Shown here in pieces: positions 24,546 to 32,103 of a stretch of 64,000 nt of DNA. Source of the DNA: Fictibacillus enclensis (lineage in GTDB: Bacteria > Bacillota > Bacilli > Bacillales > Fictibacillaceae); contig NZ_KQ758617.1 in the NCBI RefSeq assembly GCF_001457035.1, positions 620,001 to 684,000 of the forward strand, written 5' to 3'. The position numbers and the translations under genes are program-made. Each line of letters starts with the position of its first letter. Position 1 is the stretch's first letter. Below the pieces are notes generated by a model. The model worked only from the letters and a program-made list of their open reading frames with translations, was not told the origin of the DNA and ran no database searches.

Positions 24546-24954
24546 TGAAGTGGCTCAGTTGACAGGTCTTACAAAACGAACCATCCGTTATTATGAAGAG
24601 ATTGGCCTGTTTCGGACACCTGAGCGAAGCCATGGGAAAATACGGCTGTATACCGAAGATGATGTGAAACATATCAAACGGGTAATGGATGCAAAAGAAA
24701 TCCTCGGTTTTTCCCTTCAGGAACTTCAGCAGTTTTTATCTTTAAAGGAGCGGGTCACTTCTCATAAATTTCATTATCAGAAGGCTTCAGAACAGGAGGA
24801 TAAAGAACAGGATCTGGCTGAAATGGCTGCAGGCCTGACAGAGCAAGCATCCATGCTGGAAGAGAAAATGAAAAAAATGCTTGCTTTTCATCAAGAACTG
24901 ACGGAGCTTATTCAGAAAGTTGACAGATTGTCAACCATGTCAAACACGATGTGA
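24526..24954 (+). CDS. MerR-family transcriptional regulator
   Basis: 142 residues. The N-terminal winged helix (MRRLKIDEVAQLTGLTKRTIRYYEEIGLF, then RLYTEDDVKHIKRV) is followed by a helical region and a C-terminal coiled coil (EQASMLEEKMKKMLAFHQEL) for dimerisation. No cysteines for metal or thiol sensing are seen in it. ATG 24526 follows GGGGAGAGG and lies inside the end of the second XRE-PAS gene. Its target is unknown; the next gene downstream is a truncated permease on the other strand. Confidence 0.9.
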   Translation: MRRLKIDEVAQLTGLTKRTIRYYEEIGLFRTPERSHGKIRLYTEDDVKHIKRVMDAKEILGFSLQELQQFLSLKERVTSHKFHYQKASEQEDKEQDLAEMAAGLTEQASMLEEKMKKMLAFHQELTELIQKVDRLSTMSNTM

Positions 24955-25042
24955 TCCGTAAATATTTTCATAGCGACCCGATCGCCAGGAAACCAGTTGA
25001 TCAGCTCCAAAGAGAAGTCTTTTCCATAAAGTAATAACGATT

Positions 25043-25073
25043 AAAGCGCAAACCTCGTATGGTTTGTGCTTTT
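25043..25073. terminator. Bidirectional terminator
   Basis: AAAGCGCAAACC, loop TCGTAT, GGTTTGTGCTTT with one G-T pair, then T residues. It closes the MerR unit and the permease remnant. Confidence 0.86.
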
Positions 25074-25079
25074 TTAATA

Positions 25080-25454
25080 TTATTTCATTCCCGAGATGGT
25101 GTAGCCCCCGATAATGTGCTTTTGGAACAGCATGAAAATGATAACGATAGGAACGACCATAAACGTTGAACCTGCCATCTGAAGGGCGAAGTTTCCGCCA
25201 TACTGTCCTTTGAGCAAGGAGAGCCCGACAGACAGGGTATACAGGTTTTCGTCGTTGGCAATGATCAATGGCCATAAAAAGCTGTTCCAGCCAGCAATGA
25301 AGGTAAGAATGCCCTGAACCGCCAAAATCGGTTTGGAAATCGGAATAATGATTTGAAGAAACCGCCTGAATCCACTTGCTCCATCAAGCCTCGCTGCTTC
25401 GAGAAGCTCATCAGGGATGGTCGCCATGAACTGGCGGAACAAGAAGATGTTGAT
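25080..25454 (-). pseudogene. Carbohydrate ABC permease, C-terminal remnant (MalG type)
   Basis: Only the last 125 codons of a sugar permease of the MalG type remain. The conserved EAA loop region is intact (TIPDELLEAARLDGASGFRRFLQIIIPISKPI), and the final helix and GGYTISGMK end are normal. Homology can be read up to an ATC-AAC-ATC-TTC stretch at 25454, immediately after which comes an in-frame TAA and unrelated sequence. The first half, with helices 1-3, is gone, and the substrate-binding protein and partner permease are absent. Confidence 0.85.
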
Positions 25455-25619
25455 TTAAGCGGAAGACAAAAGAGCGGTATTAGGATTAACGGAAAGGAAG
25501 CGGGGGCAGAAGTCCTTTCCAACCGTTACCGAACAGGTGGTTTTAGAATCAGTCTTGACGAATTCAATGCGGCTTGCGATTCAGCCAAAGAAATCAATAT
25601 TATTGAGATCAGAAAATAA
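25455..25619 (+). pseudogene. C-terminal tail of an unidentified gene fused to the permease scar
   Basis: From the junction at 25455 a rightward frame codes about 54 residues ending FRISLDEFNAACDSAKEINIIEIRK and stop. The frame runs backward into antisense of the permease, so only the part after the junction is native. The amino-acid pattern looks like the end of a real protein, but I cannot name it; a glycosidase of the lost sugar locus is a guess. Confidence 0.45.
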
Positions 25620-25648
25620 GGGGCATCAGTGCCCTTCAATGACAAAAA

Positions 25649-25693
25649 TGAACATAGGTGTGAGAACATTGTATAATAGAGATAACGTTTTCA
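25649..25693 (+). promoter_or_regulatory. Promoter and LacI-type operator of the LacI regulator
   Basis: TGAACA at 25649-25654, 17 bases, TATAAT at 25672-25677, then AGATAACGTTTTCA at 25680-25693. The last is palindromic about its central CG and matches the LacI-family/cre-type consensus at about 12 of 14 positions. Its place across the transcription start suggests repression of the gene by its own product or by CcpA. Confidence 0.6.
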
Positions 25694-25715
25694 CGACAGA
25701 TTGGAGTGTGCCCGG

Positions 25716-26678
25716 GTGGTCAGTATTAAAGATATTGCGAAACAAGCCGGCGTTTCGATTTCCACGGTTTCGTATGCGTTAAATGGAAGCCGGAAAGTAA
25801 CACAAGAAACTACAGCGAAAATTTTAGCCATTGCAAAAGAATTGAATTATATCCCCAATGCAGCGGCACGGACACTGAAGAAACGGGAAACCAAGATTGC
25901 CGGGGTATATTTAACCAATTACAGCGGTGCCTTTTATGGTGAACTTCAGCAGGGCATGCTCGATCAGCTTGCTCATCATCGATATGAATTGATTGTTTGC
26001 AGCGGAAAGGAATCTCACCGGTTTCTCCCGGAAGGTATGATCGACGGGGCTATTATTCTCGACGCCCATTTTTCCAACGAGGAATTGCTCAGTTACGCAG
26101 ACCGTGGACATAAACTTGTTGTACTTGACCGCGAGCTGCAGCATGAAAATATCACCCAGGTGCTGTTGGATAACAAAACAGGAGCAAAACTTGTAGTTGA
26201 TCATGCGGCGGAGCTTGGCCATAGGAAGCTCTATATCGTGACAGGTCCGACCGGTTCCTTTGATTCCAGTCAGCGTCTCCAGCAGGCTTTGCTGACGGCT
26301 GAAAAGAACGGGATAGAGTGTTCGGTCATTCAGGGGGACTTTAACAAAGCTTCTGGAGAACAAGCGGGTAGAAAAATTATCGAAGAGTATTCCGGACCGG
26401 TCGCGGCATTTTGCCTGAATGACGAGATGGCCATCGGCATGTACAATGCCTTATCAGGCACAGCCTATAAAGTTGGAAAACATGTTCATATTATCGGCTT
26501 TGATAACATTGAAGTTGCGCAATATACTCATCCACGCCTCACCACAATTGATTATTCCAAACGTGAATGGGGAGCAGCAGGGGCTGAACAGCTCATCAAA
26601 CTGATTAAAAAGGAATCATCTTCACATAAAAAAGTGGGGGTCACCTTGTCCGAGGGTGAATCCCTCTGCCGGCTTTAA
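25716..26678 (+). CDS. LacI-family transcriptional repressor
   Basis: 320 residues. The N-terminal LacI helix-turn-helix and hinge (VSIKDIAKQAGVSISTVSYALNGSRKVT... NYIPNAAARTLKKRET) is followed by a periplasmic-binding-protein effector domain (GVYLTNYSGAFYGELQQGML, AELGHRKLYIVTGP, FCLNDEMAIGMYNAL, IIGFDNIEVAQYTHPRLTTI). GTG 25716 fits GGAG at 25703 and gives the usual N terminus. It stands beside the remnants of a sugar ABC transporter that it probably once controlled, and is now an orphan. Confidence 0.92.
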   Translation: MVSIKDIAKQAGVSISTVSYALNGSRKVTQETTAKILAIAKELNYIPNAAARTLKKRETKIAGVYLTNYSGAFYGELQQGMLDQLAHHRYELIVCSGKESHRFLPEGMIDGAIILDAHFSNEELLSYADRGHKLVVLDRELQHENITQVLLDNKTGAKLVVDHAAELGHRKLYIVTGPTGSFDSSQRLQQALLTAEKNGIECSVIQGDFNKASGEQAGRKIIEEYSGPVAAFCLNDEMAIGMYNALSGTAYKVGKHVHIIGFDNIEVAQYTHPRLTTIDYSKREWGAAGAEQLIKLIKKESSSHKKVGVTLSEGESLCRL

Positions 26679-26990
26679 TGGGAAAAGGAAGGTACAGGGA
26701 GTACCTTCCTTTTCTGATTTAAAATTGATTGGGAAACTGTTTGACGATTCCTTCAGTAAAGGTACGAGGTCCTGATCTTTCAGTCCGGCAAGGGCGCTGA
26801 CAATATAGCTTCTTGTCCAGATGGTATGGTCAATCCACAGCTTACGCAAATCCCCATGCAGTTTGACGTGTTTTGGACTAAGACATTCCTGCTGGGCGCG
26901 CTCAGGGGCTTTGGCATGGGCTTGGATAGGTGAGAGGATTAATAGAGCAGCAAGCAAAGGAACTAACGTGTGAATGAAGGGTTTTTTCAT
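26622..26990 (-). pseudogene. Secreted protein truncated at its C terminus
   Basis: ATG 26990 behind GGAGGT starts a good signal peptide (MKKPFIHTLVPLLAALLIL, ending PIQAHA) and a mature start with LHGDLRKLWIDHTIWTRSYIVSALAGLKDQD. That helical pattern belongs to a small secreted family of Bacillus which, from memory, continues with a second helix pair (KLLxNQxDIGNAIKPYYG-like). Here the match stops after KDQD and the frame runs on through the LacI terminator and antisense of lacI to 26622. So the end was probably lost in a deletion. Confidence 0.55.
26683..26713 (+). terminator. Terminator of the LacI gene
   Basis: AAAAGGAAGGTAC, loop AGGGA, GTACCTTCCTTTT: 13 perfect pairs. Confidence 0.9.
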
Positions 26991-27057
26991 GATTATACCT
27001 CCTTTAGTGTGTATTAAATTTAATTTGGGCAATTTTTCCTGTTTTTATGAATGATTA

Positions 27058-27086
27058 TTGAAATTTTGACTATAATTGGATACTAT
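27058..27086 (+). promoter_or_regulatory. Promoter of the exporter leader
   Basis: TTGAAA, 17 bases, TACTAT; it would give a leader of about 215 bases before the exporter start. A frame within this leader (27113-27268, 51 codons) joins the leader peptide but begins at ATA after GGAAGG, so it may be an ORF that has lost its ATG. Confidence 0.5.
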
Positions 27087-27180
27087 GTAAGTAATTCAAT
27101 TCGGAAGGGTGAATAAAGGGTGATGAACAACTAATCTTATTCTTTAAAAAATTCGTATCAGTCATTACGTTAATTTTTTT

Positions 27181-27307
27181 CTGGATAGGATTCAGTTTGG
27201 CCTTTTATTGGTTGCCCAAAAGGAAACATACGATGAACCCGTGTGTACTCTGCCTTTTTGCGACATAAGAGCCTCCTGTCCAGAAAAACGGATCAGGAGG
27301 TTTTTTT
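27181..27307 (+). promoter_or_regulatory. Leader attenuator of the Mef-like exporter
   Basis: A terminator hairpin is formed by CCTCCTGTCC (27272-27281) and GGA-T-CAGGAGG (27290-27300), followed by seven T; its right arm is the exporter's Shine-Dalgarno sequence. An alternative pairing exists: CTGGATAGGA at 27181-27190 is complementary over ten bases (one G-U) to TCCTGTCCAG at 27274-27283 in the left arm and would break the terminator and free the ribosome site. A leader peptide lies between them. Confidence 0.72.
27233..27268 (+). CDS. Leader peptide of the exporter (11 residues)
   Basis: ATG seven bases after AAAGGAAA encodes MNPCVLCLFAT and a stop three bases before the terminator hairpin. 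Its place, size and ribosome site are those of a regulatory leader peptide of an antibiotic-inducible gene, where ribosome stalling chooses between hairpins. Confidence 0.55.
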   Translation: MNPCVLCLFAT

Positions 27308-28558
27308 ATGAACGAAAATACAGTCCAAGAAAAAGCGGGCATGGGTGCCCTGTTTCAAAACAGGGTGGTGCGCACCATTCTTCTCTCAGTGTTCTTTCTT
27401 CAGATTGGAATTTGGGTAAGGAACTATTCCATCCTGTTATATGTTATTGAAAAGACAAATGAAAACCCGGTTGCCGTTTCTCTGATCTCGGTTGCTGAGT
27501 TTGCCCCGATCTTTCTCTTTTCGTTTATCGGGGGAACATTTGCCGACCGGTGGAAGCCAAAACGGACGATGGTATGGTGTGACCTGTTAAGCGCCATTTC
27601 TGTTTTTGTGGTTTTATTGACGCTGCTGTTCGGCAGCTGGAAGGTCATTTTCTTTGCGACACTTGTTTCATCGATCCTTTCGCAGTTTTCCCAGCCATCC
27701 GGCATGAAGCTGTTTAAGATTCACGTGCCTTCTGAGCTGGTCCAAATGGGCATGTCGATGTACCAGACCATTTTTGCGTTGTTTATGATTCTAGGTCCTA
27801 TCGTGGGAACCTTCGTTTACCAGCATTTTGGCATCATGACAGCCATTGGGGTAATGGGCGTGGCCTTCTTATTATCCGCTGCCGTTCTTCTCATGCTTCC
27901 CGCCGATCGGACAGAAAAAGAAAGCGGGGTAAAAACAACATTGGTGCAGGAGATGAAAGACGGGTTTCGGTATGTGTTGAAAAGCCGGCCGCTGACTCTC
28001 CTTGGCGGATGTTTCGCGGCAGCTGGCTTAGCGATCGGCCTTACACAGCCGCTCGGTGTCTTTATTATTACTGAACGCCTTGGTCTTCCAAAGGAAGAAC
28101 TTCAATGGCTGATGGCGGCTTTTGGCATCGGTATGATTCTGGGCGGGGGAATCACCATGGCCCTTTCCAAAAAAATGCTGCCGCAGGTATTGCTGGCTAT
28201 CGGGTTGGCTGCAAGTGCGATTGGGTTTATCGGGATGGGGTGGTCCACATTTTTTTGGCTTACGCTGTTCGCCCAGTTCTTTTCAGGATTGTTCATGCCG
28301 TGCATCCATATTGGAATCAACACCATGATTCTGCAGAATACGGAAGAAGCTTTTATCGGGCGTGTTAACGGCATACTGAATCCGCTGTTTATGGGAGCGA
28401 TGGTCATTACCATGTCAGCCGCCGGCTGGATGAAAACGCATTTGTCCATTGTCCTGATTTATCAGCTGGGTGCGCTTCTTCTGTTTGTGGGAGTGGTTAC
28501 TTTACTTCCGATTATGAAAAAGCGTATCATTCAGCAGGAAATCAAGGGAGAACTATAG
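27308..28558 (+). CDS. MFS exporter of the macrolide-efflux (Mef/EntS) type
   Basis: A 416-residue, 12-helix protein of the MFS_3 group: FSFIGGTFADRWKPKRTMVWCDLLSA is its loop 2-3 motif, ILGPIVGTFVYQHFGI its helix 5, and FIGRVNGILNPLFMGAMV is typical of Mef-like pumps. ATG stands seven bases after AGGAGG inside a terminator-like hairpin, so expression is probably off until a signal acts on the leader. The next unit encodes an aminoglycoside-modifying enzyme. The drug pumped cannot be told from sequence; macrolides are an inference from family and leader layout. Confidence 0.88.
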   Translation: MNENTVQEKAGMGALFQNRVVRTILLSVFFLQIGIWVRNYSILLYVIEKTNENPVAVSLISVAEFAPIFLFSFIGGTFADRWKPKRTMVWCDLLSAISVFVVLLTLLFGSWKVIFFATLVSSILSQFSQPSGMKLFKIHVPSELVQMGMSMYQTIFALFMILGPIVGTFVYQHFGIMTAIGVMGVAFLLSAAVLLMLPADRTEKESGVKTTLVQEMKDGFRYVLKSRPLTLLGGCFAAAGLAIGLTQPLGVFIITERLGLPKEELQWLMAAFGIGMILGGGITMALSKKMLPQVLLAIGLAASAIGFIGMGWSTFFWLTLFAQFFSGLFMPCIHIGINTMILQNTEEAFIGRVNGILNPLFMGAMVITMSAAGWMKTHLSIVLIYQLGALLLFVGVVTLLPIMKKRIIQQEIKGEL

Positions 28559-28566
28559 AAAAATGG

Positions 28567-28595
28567 AACGCCTGGACCTTTGTCCGGGCGTTTTT
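28567..28595 (+). terminator. Terminator of the exporter gene
   Basis: AACGCCTGGAC, loop CTTT, GTCCGGGCGTT, then T residues. Confidence 0.88.
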
Positions 28596-28629
28596 ACAAT
28601 TGCAGACTGTAAGATAAGGGGTGTGCACG

Positions 28630-28878
28630 ATGAAGCACGATCAGTTATATAAAGTTTGGATCTGGTTGTTCGTTTCCACGATTATCATTGGAGTGCTTAC
28701 GGTATGGATCGATACGTCTTGGATTAAAAAAGGATTATGGGGGGTTCTCGTTCTTTTCAGTCTGGCAGCGAGCATCGCGATAATTCCCAAATCGGATAAT
28801 CGTGAAAAAAAGCAGTCTAAGGTGATTGATATAAAAGAAATTCAAAAAAAAAGAAAAGTAAACAAGGAGCTCGAATGA
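28630..28878 (+). CDS. Small two-span membrane protein
   Basis: 82 residues. ATG 28630 follows AAGGGG; two membrane helices (WIWLFVSTIIIGVLTVWI and LWGVLVLFSLAASIAIIP) are joined by a short DTSWIKKG loop, and a basic cytosolic tail follows (KKQSKVIDIKEIQKKRKVNK). Not recognised by family. Its stop overlaps the next start as ATGA, so it is coupled to the adenylyltransferase gene and may share its role. Confidence 0.72.
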   Translation: MKHDQLYKVWIWLFVSTIIIGVLTVWIDTSWIKKGLWGVLVLFSLAASIAIIPKSDNREKKQSKVIDIKEIQKKRKVNKELE

Positions 28879-29741
28879 TGCTGGAGAAACTACAAACCTT
28901 TGCACAAAAAGAAGAAGAGATTAAGGCGTTAATCCTGAACGGCTCCCGGGTGGATGAAAAGATAAAACATGATATTTTCCAGGATTATGATGTGATCTGT
29001 CTAACGACGAACGTAGCTTTATATCGCGAAAACCGGCAATGGATCAAGCAGTTTGGGGAAATTATGATTATGCAGACACCCGATGATATGGGAATAAGCA
29101 GATCAGACGAAAAGACAGGAAAGTTCACGTTTCTGCTTCAGTTTGCGAATGGCCAGCGTCTTGATATTACTTTTTTCCCGATGGACAACATACATAGCAT
29201 GCAGCATGAAAGTTTAAGCAGGGTTATCCTTGATAAAGAGGGTCTGCTGGGTGAATTGCCGCCATCAAGCAATAAGGATTACATTACTCTGCCTCCTTCG
29301 GAAAAAGAATTTAATGATTGCTGCAACGAATTTTGGTGGGTGAGCATCTATATTGCGAAAGGGTTATGGCGAAAAGAGCTGCCGTACGCCAAAGCCATGT
29401 TCGACGGCCCGGTTCGGGATATGCTGATTCTAATGTTTCGCTGGCACATTGGCCAAAAGCATAATTTTACGGTGGATTCAGGAAAGTCCGGCAAGTACTT
29501 TGAAAACTATCTGGAAAAAGAAATATGGAATCAATTTGTGAAAACTTATCCGGATGGCGATTATGAGAATATATGGGATGCCCTCTTTGTAATGGGGAGC
29601 CTGTTTCGAAAGCTTGCCCGGCCCCTGGCTGATGAGCTTGGCTTTTCCTATAATGGGGAAGAAGATACCAGGGTGACAGCTCATTTAGAGCATGTCAGGA
29701 GACTCCCTTCAAATGCCAATTATATGTATCCGGACAAATAA
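28875..29741 (+). CDS. aadK: Aminoglycoside 6-adenylyltransferase (AadK/ANT(6) family)
   Basis: 288 residues. The nucleotidyltransferase motif is at ALILNGSRVDEKIKHDIFQDYDVICL (NGSR...DYD, residues 19-44) and the second metal Asp at RLDITFFP. The C-terminal helical part carries the family's KEFNDCCNEFWWVSIYIAKGLWRKELPYAK segment. Such enzymes adenylate streptomycin; B. subtilis AadK gives low-level resistance and is chromosomal. It follows the small membrane protein with an ATGA overlap. Active residues look intact. Confidence 0.92.
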   Translation: MMLEKLQTFAQKEEEIKALILNGSRVDEKIKHDIFQDYDVICLTTNVALYRENRQWIKQFGEIMIMQTPDDMGISRSDEKTGKFTFLLQFANGQRLDITFFPMDNIHSMQHESLSRVILDKEGLLGELPPSSNKDYITLPPSEKEFNDCCNEFWWVSIYIAKGLWRKELPYAKAMFDGPVRDMLILMFRWHIGQKHNFTVDSGKSGKYFENYLEKEIWNQFVKTYPDGDYENIWDALFVMGSLFRKLARPLADELGFSYNGEEDTRVTAHLEHVRRLPSNANYMYPDK

Positions 29742-29790
29742 TTTAAACATTCTGAACAAATGTGGTAGAACAAGAGTAAGAGGTGATAGC

Positions 29791-30753
29791 ATGCAATATA
29801 AAAAACTCGGTAAAACAGGGCTGGATGTGTCGTCCATTTGTTTGGGAACTATGGCGTTTGGACGCTGGATTGACGAAGAAGCGTCCCGCAGCATCCTTTA
29901 TCAGGCGATGGAAGAAGGGATTAATTTTATTGATACTGCCAACTACTATGGCAAGGGGCAGGACACAGAAGTACCCTATGGGACGGGTGAATCGGAAGAA
30001 ATCATCGGCCGGGCATTAAAGGGAAGAAGAGATGCAGTTATACTGGCTACCAAGGTCGGTATCCGCATGGGTCATGGGAAGAATGAATCAGGCCTTTCCA
30101 GATCCCATATCCTGAAGGAGATTGACCGATCCCTTCAACGCCTTCAGACTGATTATATCGATTTGTATCAGGTTCATTTGTTCGATCAAAACACACCGCT
30201 TGAAGAAACTTTGCGAGCGCTTGATGATGTTGTACGGAGCGGAAAAGTGCGCTACATCGGCTGCTCCAACTATGCCGCCTGGCAGATCATGAAAGCCCAC
30301 GGAATCAGTGAAAAAATGAATCTCGAAAAATATGTTTCCGTTCAGCCGCAGTATAACTTGCTGTCAAGGGAGATCGAACAGGAGCTGCTTCCGTTTTGCG
30401 AGTCTGAAGGAGTAGGGGTTATGGTATACAGCCCCATGGCCAGAGGAATGCTTTCAGGCAAATATAAAAGTAAGGACGATGCCCCTGCTGAAAGCCGTGC
30501 GGCCAAGGGAGAACGCCTCATCCAAAACTATTTCACGGACCGGAATTTTGGCCTGGTCAGCAAATACCTTGAATTGGCCGAGAGGAATGAGGTCAGTCTG
30601 TCACAATTTGCTCTGTCCTGGGTATTAAATCAGCCGGCAGTTACATCCGCCATTGTTGGTGCCAGCAAGCCATACCATGTCACAGATGCAGTGAAAATCA
30701 GTGACTGGAAGTGGTCCGATGAACTAGTAAACGAAGTAGAGAATATTAACTAG
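29791..30753 (+). CDS. Aldo/keto reductase
   Basis: 320 residues, a TIM-barrel NADPH-dependent carbonyl reductase. The catalytic tetrad is seen as Asp and Tyr in INFIDTANYYGKG (about 47-60), Lys in ILATKVGI (about 88) and His in DLYQVHLFD (about 125). The cofactor region SNYAAWQI and the C-terminal VTSAIVGASKP are normal. Substrate is unknown, though the group is close to Tas/YghZ-type reductases. ATG 29791 behind AGAGGTG; a longer frame upstream overlaps the previous gene. Confidence 0.92.
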   Translation: MQYKKLGKTGLDVSSICLGTMAFGRWIDEEASRSILYQAMEEGINFIDTANYYGKGQDTEVPYGTGESEEIIGRALKGRRDAVILATKVGIRMGHGKNESGLSRSHILKEIDRSLQRLQTDYIDLYQVHLFDQNTPLEETLRALDDVVRSGKVRYIGCSNYAAWQIMKAHGISEKMNLEKYVSVQPQYNLLSREIEQELLPFCESEGVGVMVYSPMARGMLSGKYKSKDDAPAESRAAKGERLIQNYFTDRNFGLVSKYLELAERNEVSLSQFALSWVLNQPAVTSAIVGASKPYHVTDAVKISDWKWSDELVNEVENIN

Positions 30754-30772
30754 TTCAAGAGGAACATATAGA

Positions 30773-31334
30773 ATGAAATTTAAAACATTCCCGAAATAGA
30801 AACCAGGCGGCTATACATGTCGAAAGATGACAGTGGAGGATGCGCCTGCCGTTCTAAGTATTTATTCCGATCCGCTGGTGGTAAGAGATATGGGAGAAGG
30901 GCCTCTCAAAACTATCGATGAAGCAGAAGAAATGATTACCTTCATGAATGATTTGTTTGATGAAAATGCCGCCTTCCGCTGGGGAATTGTTCGTAGGGAA
31001 GATGATACTCTCATCGGTTCCTGCGGCTACAATGGCTGGGAAACCGTACGGGGCTTCCAGGGGAGAGATCGCTTATGACCTTGGCCGGAAGTACTGGCGG
31101 CAAGGATACATGAGCGAGACACTTGAAAAAATGATAGAGTTCGGCTTTTGTACAATGGAACTTTACCGAGTGGAAGCTTTTACGAATGTAGATGCACTGC
31201 CATCCATGAATCTTCTTGAAAAGGCAGGGTTCGCTCAGGACGGCATCCTTCGCGGCTATGCATCGTTTCATGGTCAATTTTATGATCAGCGGGTCTATTC
31301 GCTGCTTAAACCTGATTGGGAGAAAAGAAAATAG
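30773..31334 (+). pseudogene. GNAT acetyltransferase (RimJ type) with three frameshifts
   Basis: The homology can be followed in pieces: MKFKTFP from ATG 30773, then EIETRRLYMSK one frame away (first shift near 30792), then MTVEDAPAVLSIYSDPLVV... SCGYNGWETVRG back in the first frame (second shift near 30823), then RGEIAYDLGRKYWRQGYMSE... in a third segment (shift near 31058). The acetyl-CoA loop (RQGYMSE) and the C terminus are otherwise intact. No single shift explains it, so this is a decayed gene and not a sequencing slip. Confidence 0.88.
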
Positions 31335-31342
31335 AAAGGACG

Positions 31343-31375
31343 AACGGCCCACTAGTTAATTCGTAGTGGGTCGTT
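31343..31375 (+). terminator. Terminator after the GNAT pseudogene
   Basis: AACGGCCCACTA, nine-base loop, TAGTGGGTCGTT with one G-T pair, then T residues. Confidence 0.8.
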
Positions 31376-31467
31376 TTATATGCCTGGATTATTATTGTTG
31401 TTATTTTTTGAGGTGTATTCTACCACATCTTTTTAGCTCTTGTTTGGTATAAACTGCAGATCATATT

Positions 31468-31838
31468 TCACTTTAAATAAACGATTCGATTTTGGCGTTT
31501 CAAGTGGAGTGGCGTCCACGTAAAGTTATAAGCTCCTTTAGGGACAGAAAACTCCAGAGGATTTGCGCCTACACTTGAGACGATAATCCCTTCTTCCACT
31601 GTTGAAAAGGGGAGAGAAAATGTACGCGTTGAGCCAGATGGTTTTTCATAGAGGGAAGGGGAGGATTCATTAATTTCACATTTGTAATCGGCGAGGGCTT
31701 CAAATGAGATCACGCCATCTTTTTCAATATAGCCGTGCTGAATATCGGCATCTGTCCAGTCTAAGAAGGGTTTTCAGTTCCTTTGTTGTATACAACTAAT
31801 TGGGAATACGAAACGGTAAGTTCATTCACCATTTGCAT
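31468..31838 (-). pseudogene. comJ: Nuclease inhibitor Nin/ComJ, frameshifted
   Basis: ATG 31838 behind GGAGGC reads MQMVNELTVSYSQLVVYNKGTENP and then meets TAG near 31765; one base earlier or later the sequence continues LDWTDADIQHGYIEKDGVISF and on to SVPKGAYNFTWTPLHLKRQNRIVYLK. A one-base loss near 31768 restores one protein of about 123 residues. It resembles B. subtilis ComJ (Nin), the inhibitor of competence nuclease NucA. It follows the nucA remnant on the same strand as in B. subtilis. Confidence 0.75.
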
Positions 31839-31880
31839 GTGTGCCTCCTTAACGTCATCCAGGATTATTGTTTTATTACC

Positions 31881-32040
31881 TTATTGAACAATAAACAAAA
31901 CCTTTGTGCCGTCAGGATAGTTTTCCACTTGATTGCCTACCCAGGCTCCTGCTCCGCGGTTATCAAAAGGAGAGATGAAGCGGATGTCTGCTCCGTATCT
32001 GCCTTCTTCACACATGGCCATTGGCCATAGTATCTTGTTT
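31881..32040 (-). pseudogene. nucA: Competence nuclease NucA, C-terminal remnant
   Basis: The reverse strand reads [17 protein letters not shown], then [16 protein letters not shown] and [14 protein letters not shown] with a stop at 31881. These are the closing residues of NucA/NucB DNA-entry nucleases, where the upstream DRDEWP active-site region and about two-thirds of the protein should lie. That part is missing: the match fades at about 32035. With the frameshifted comJ this is a dead nucA-nin operon. Confidence 0.8.
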
Positions 32041-32103
32041 GGACAATGGTGCTTCCGACAATGACCCAGTATACGTAAATGTTAATTTTTAAAAGGAGGA
32101 GAA

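Noticed and set aside
25353-25619. An 88-residue gene on the + strand across the permease scar
   Set aside because: Its first half is antisense of the conserved permease; only the part after 25455 can be native.
31800-32030. A 76-residue + strand ORF over the competence region
   Set aside because: It is the shadow of the nucA remnant and the start of nin on the other strand.
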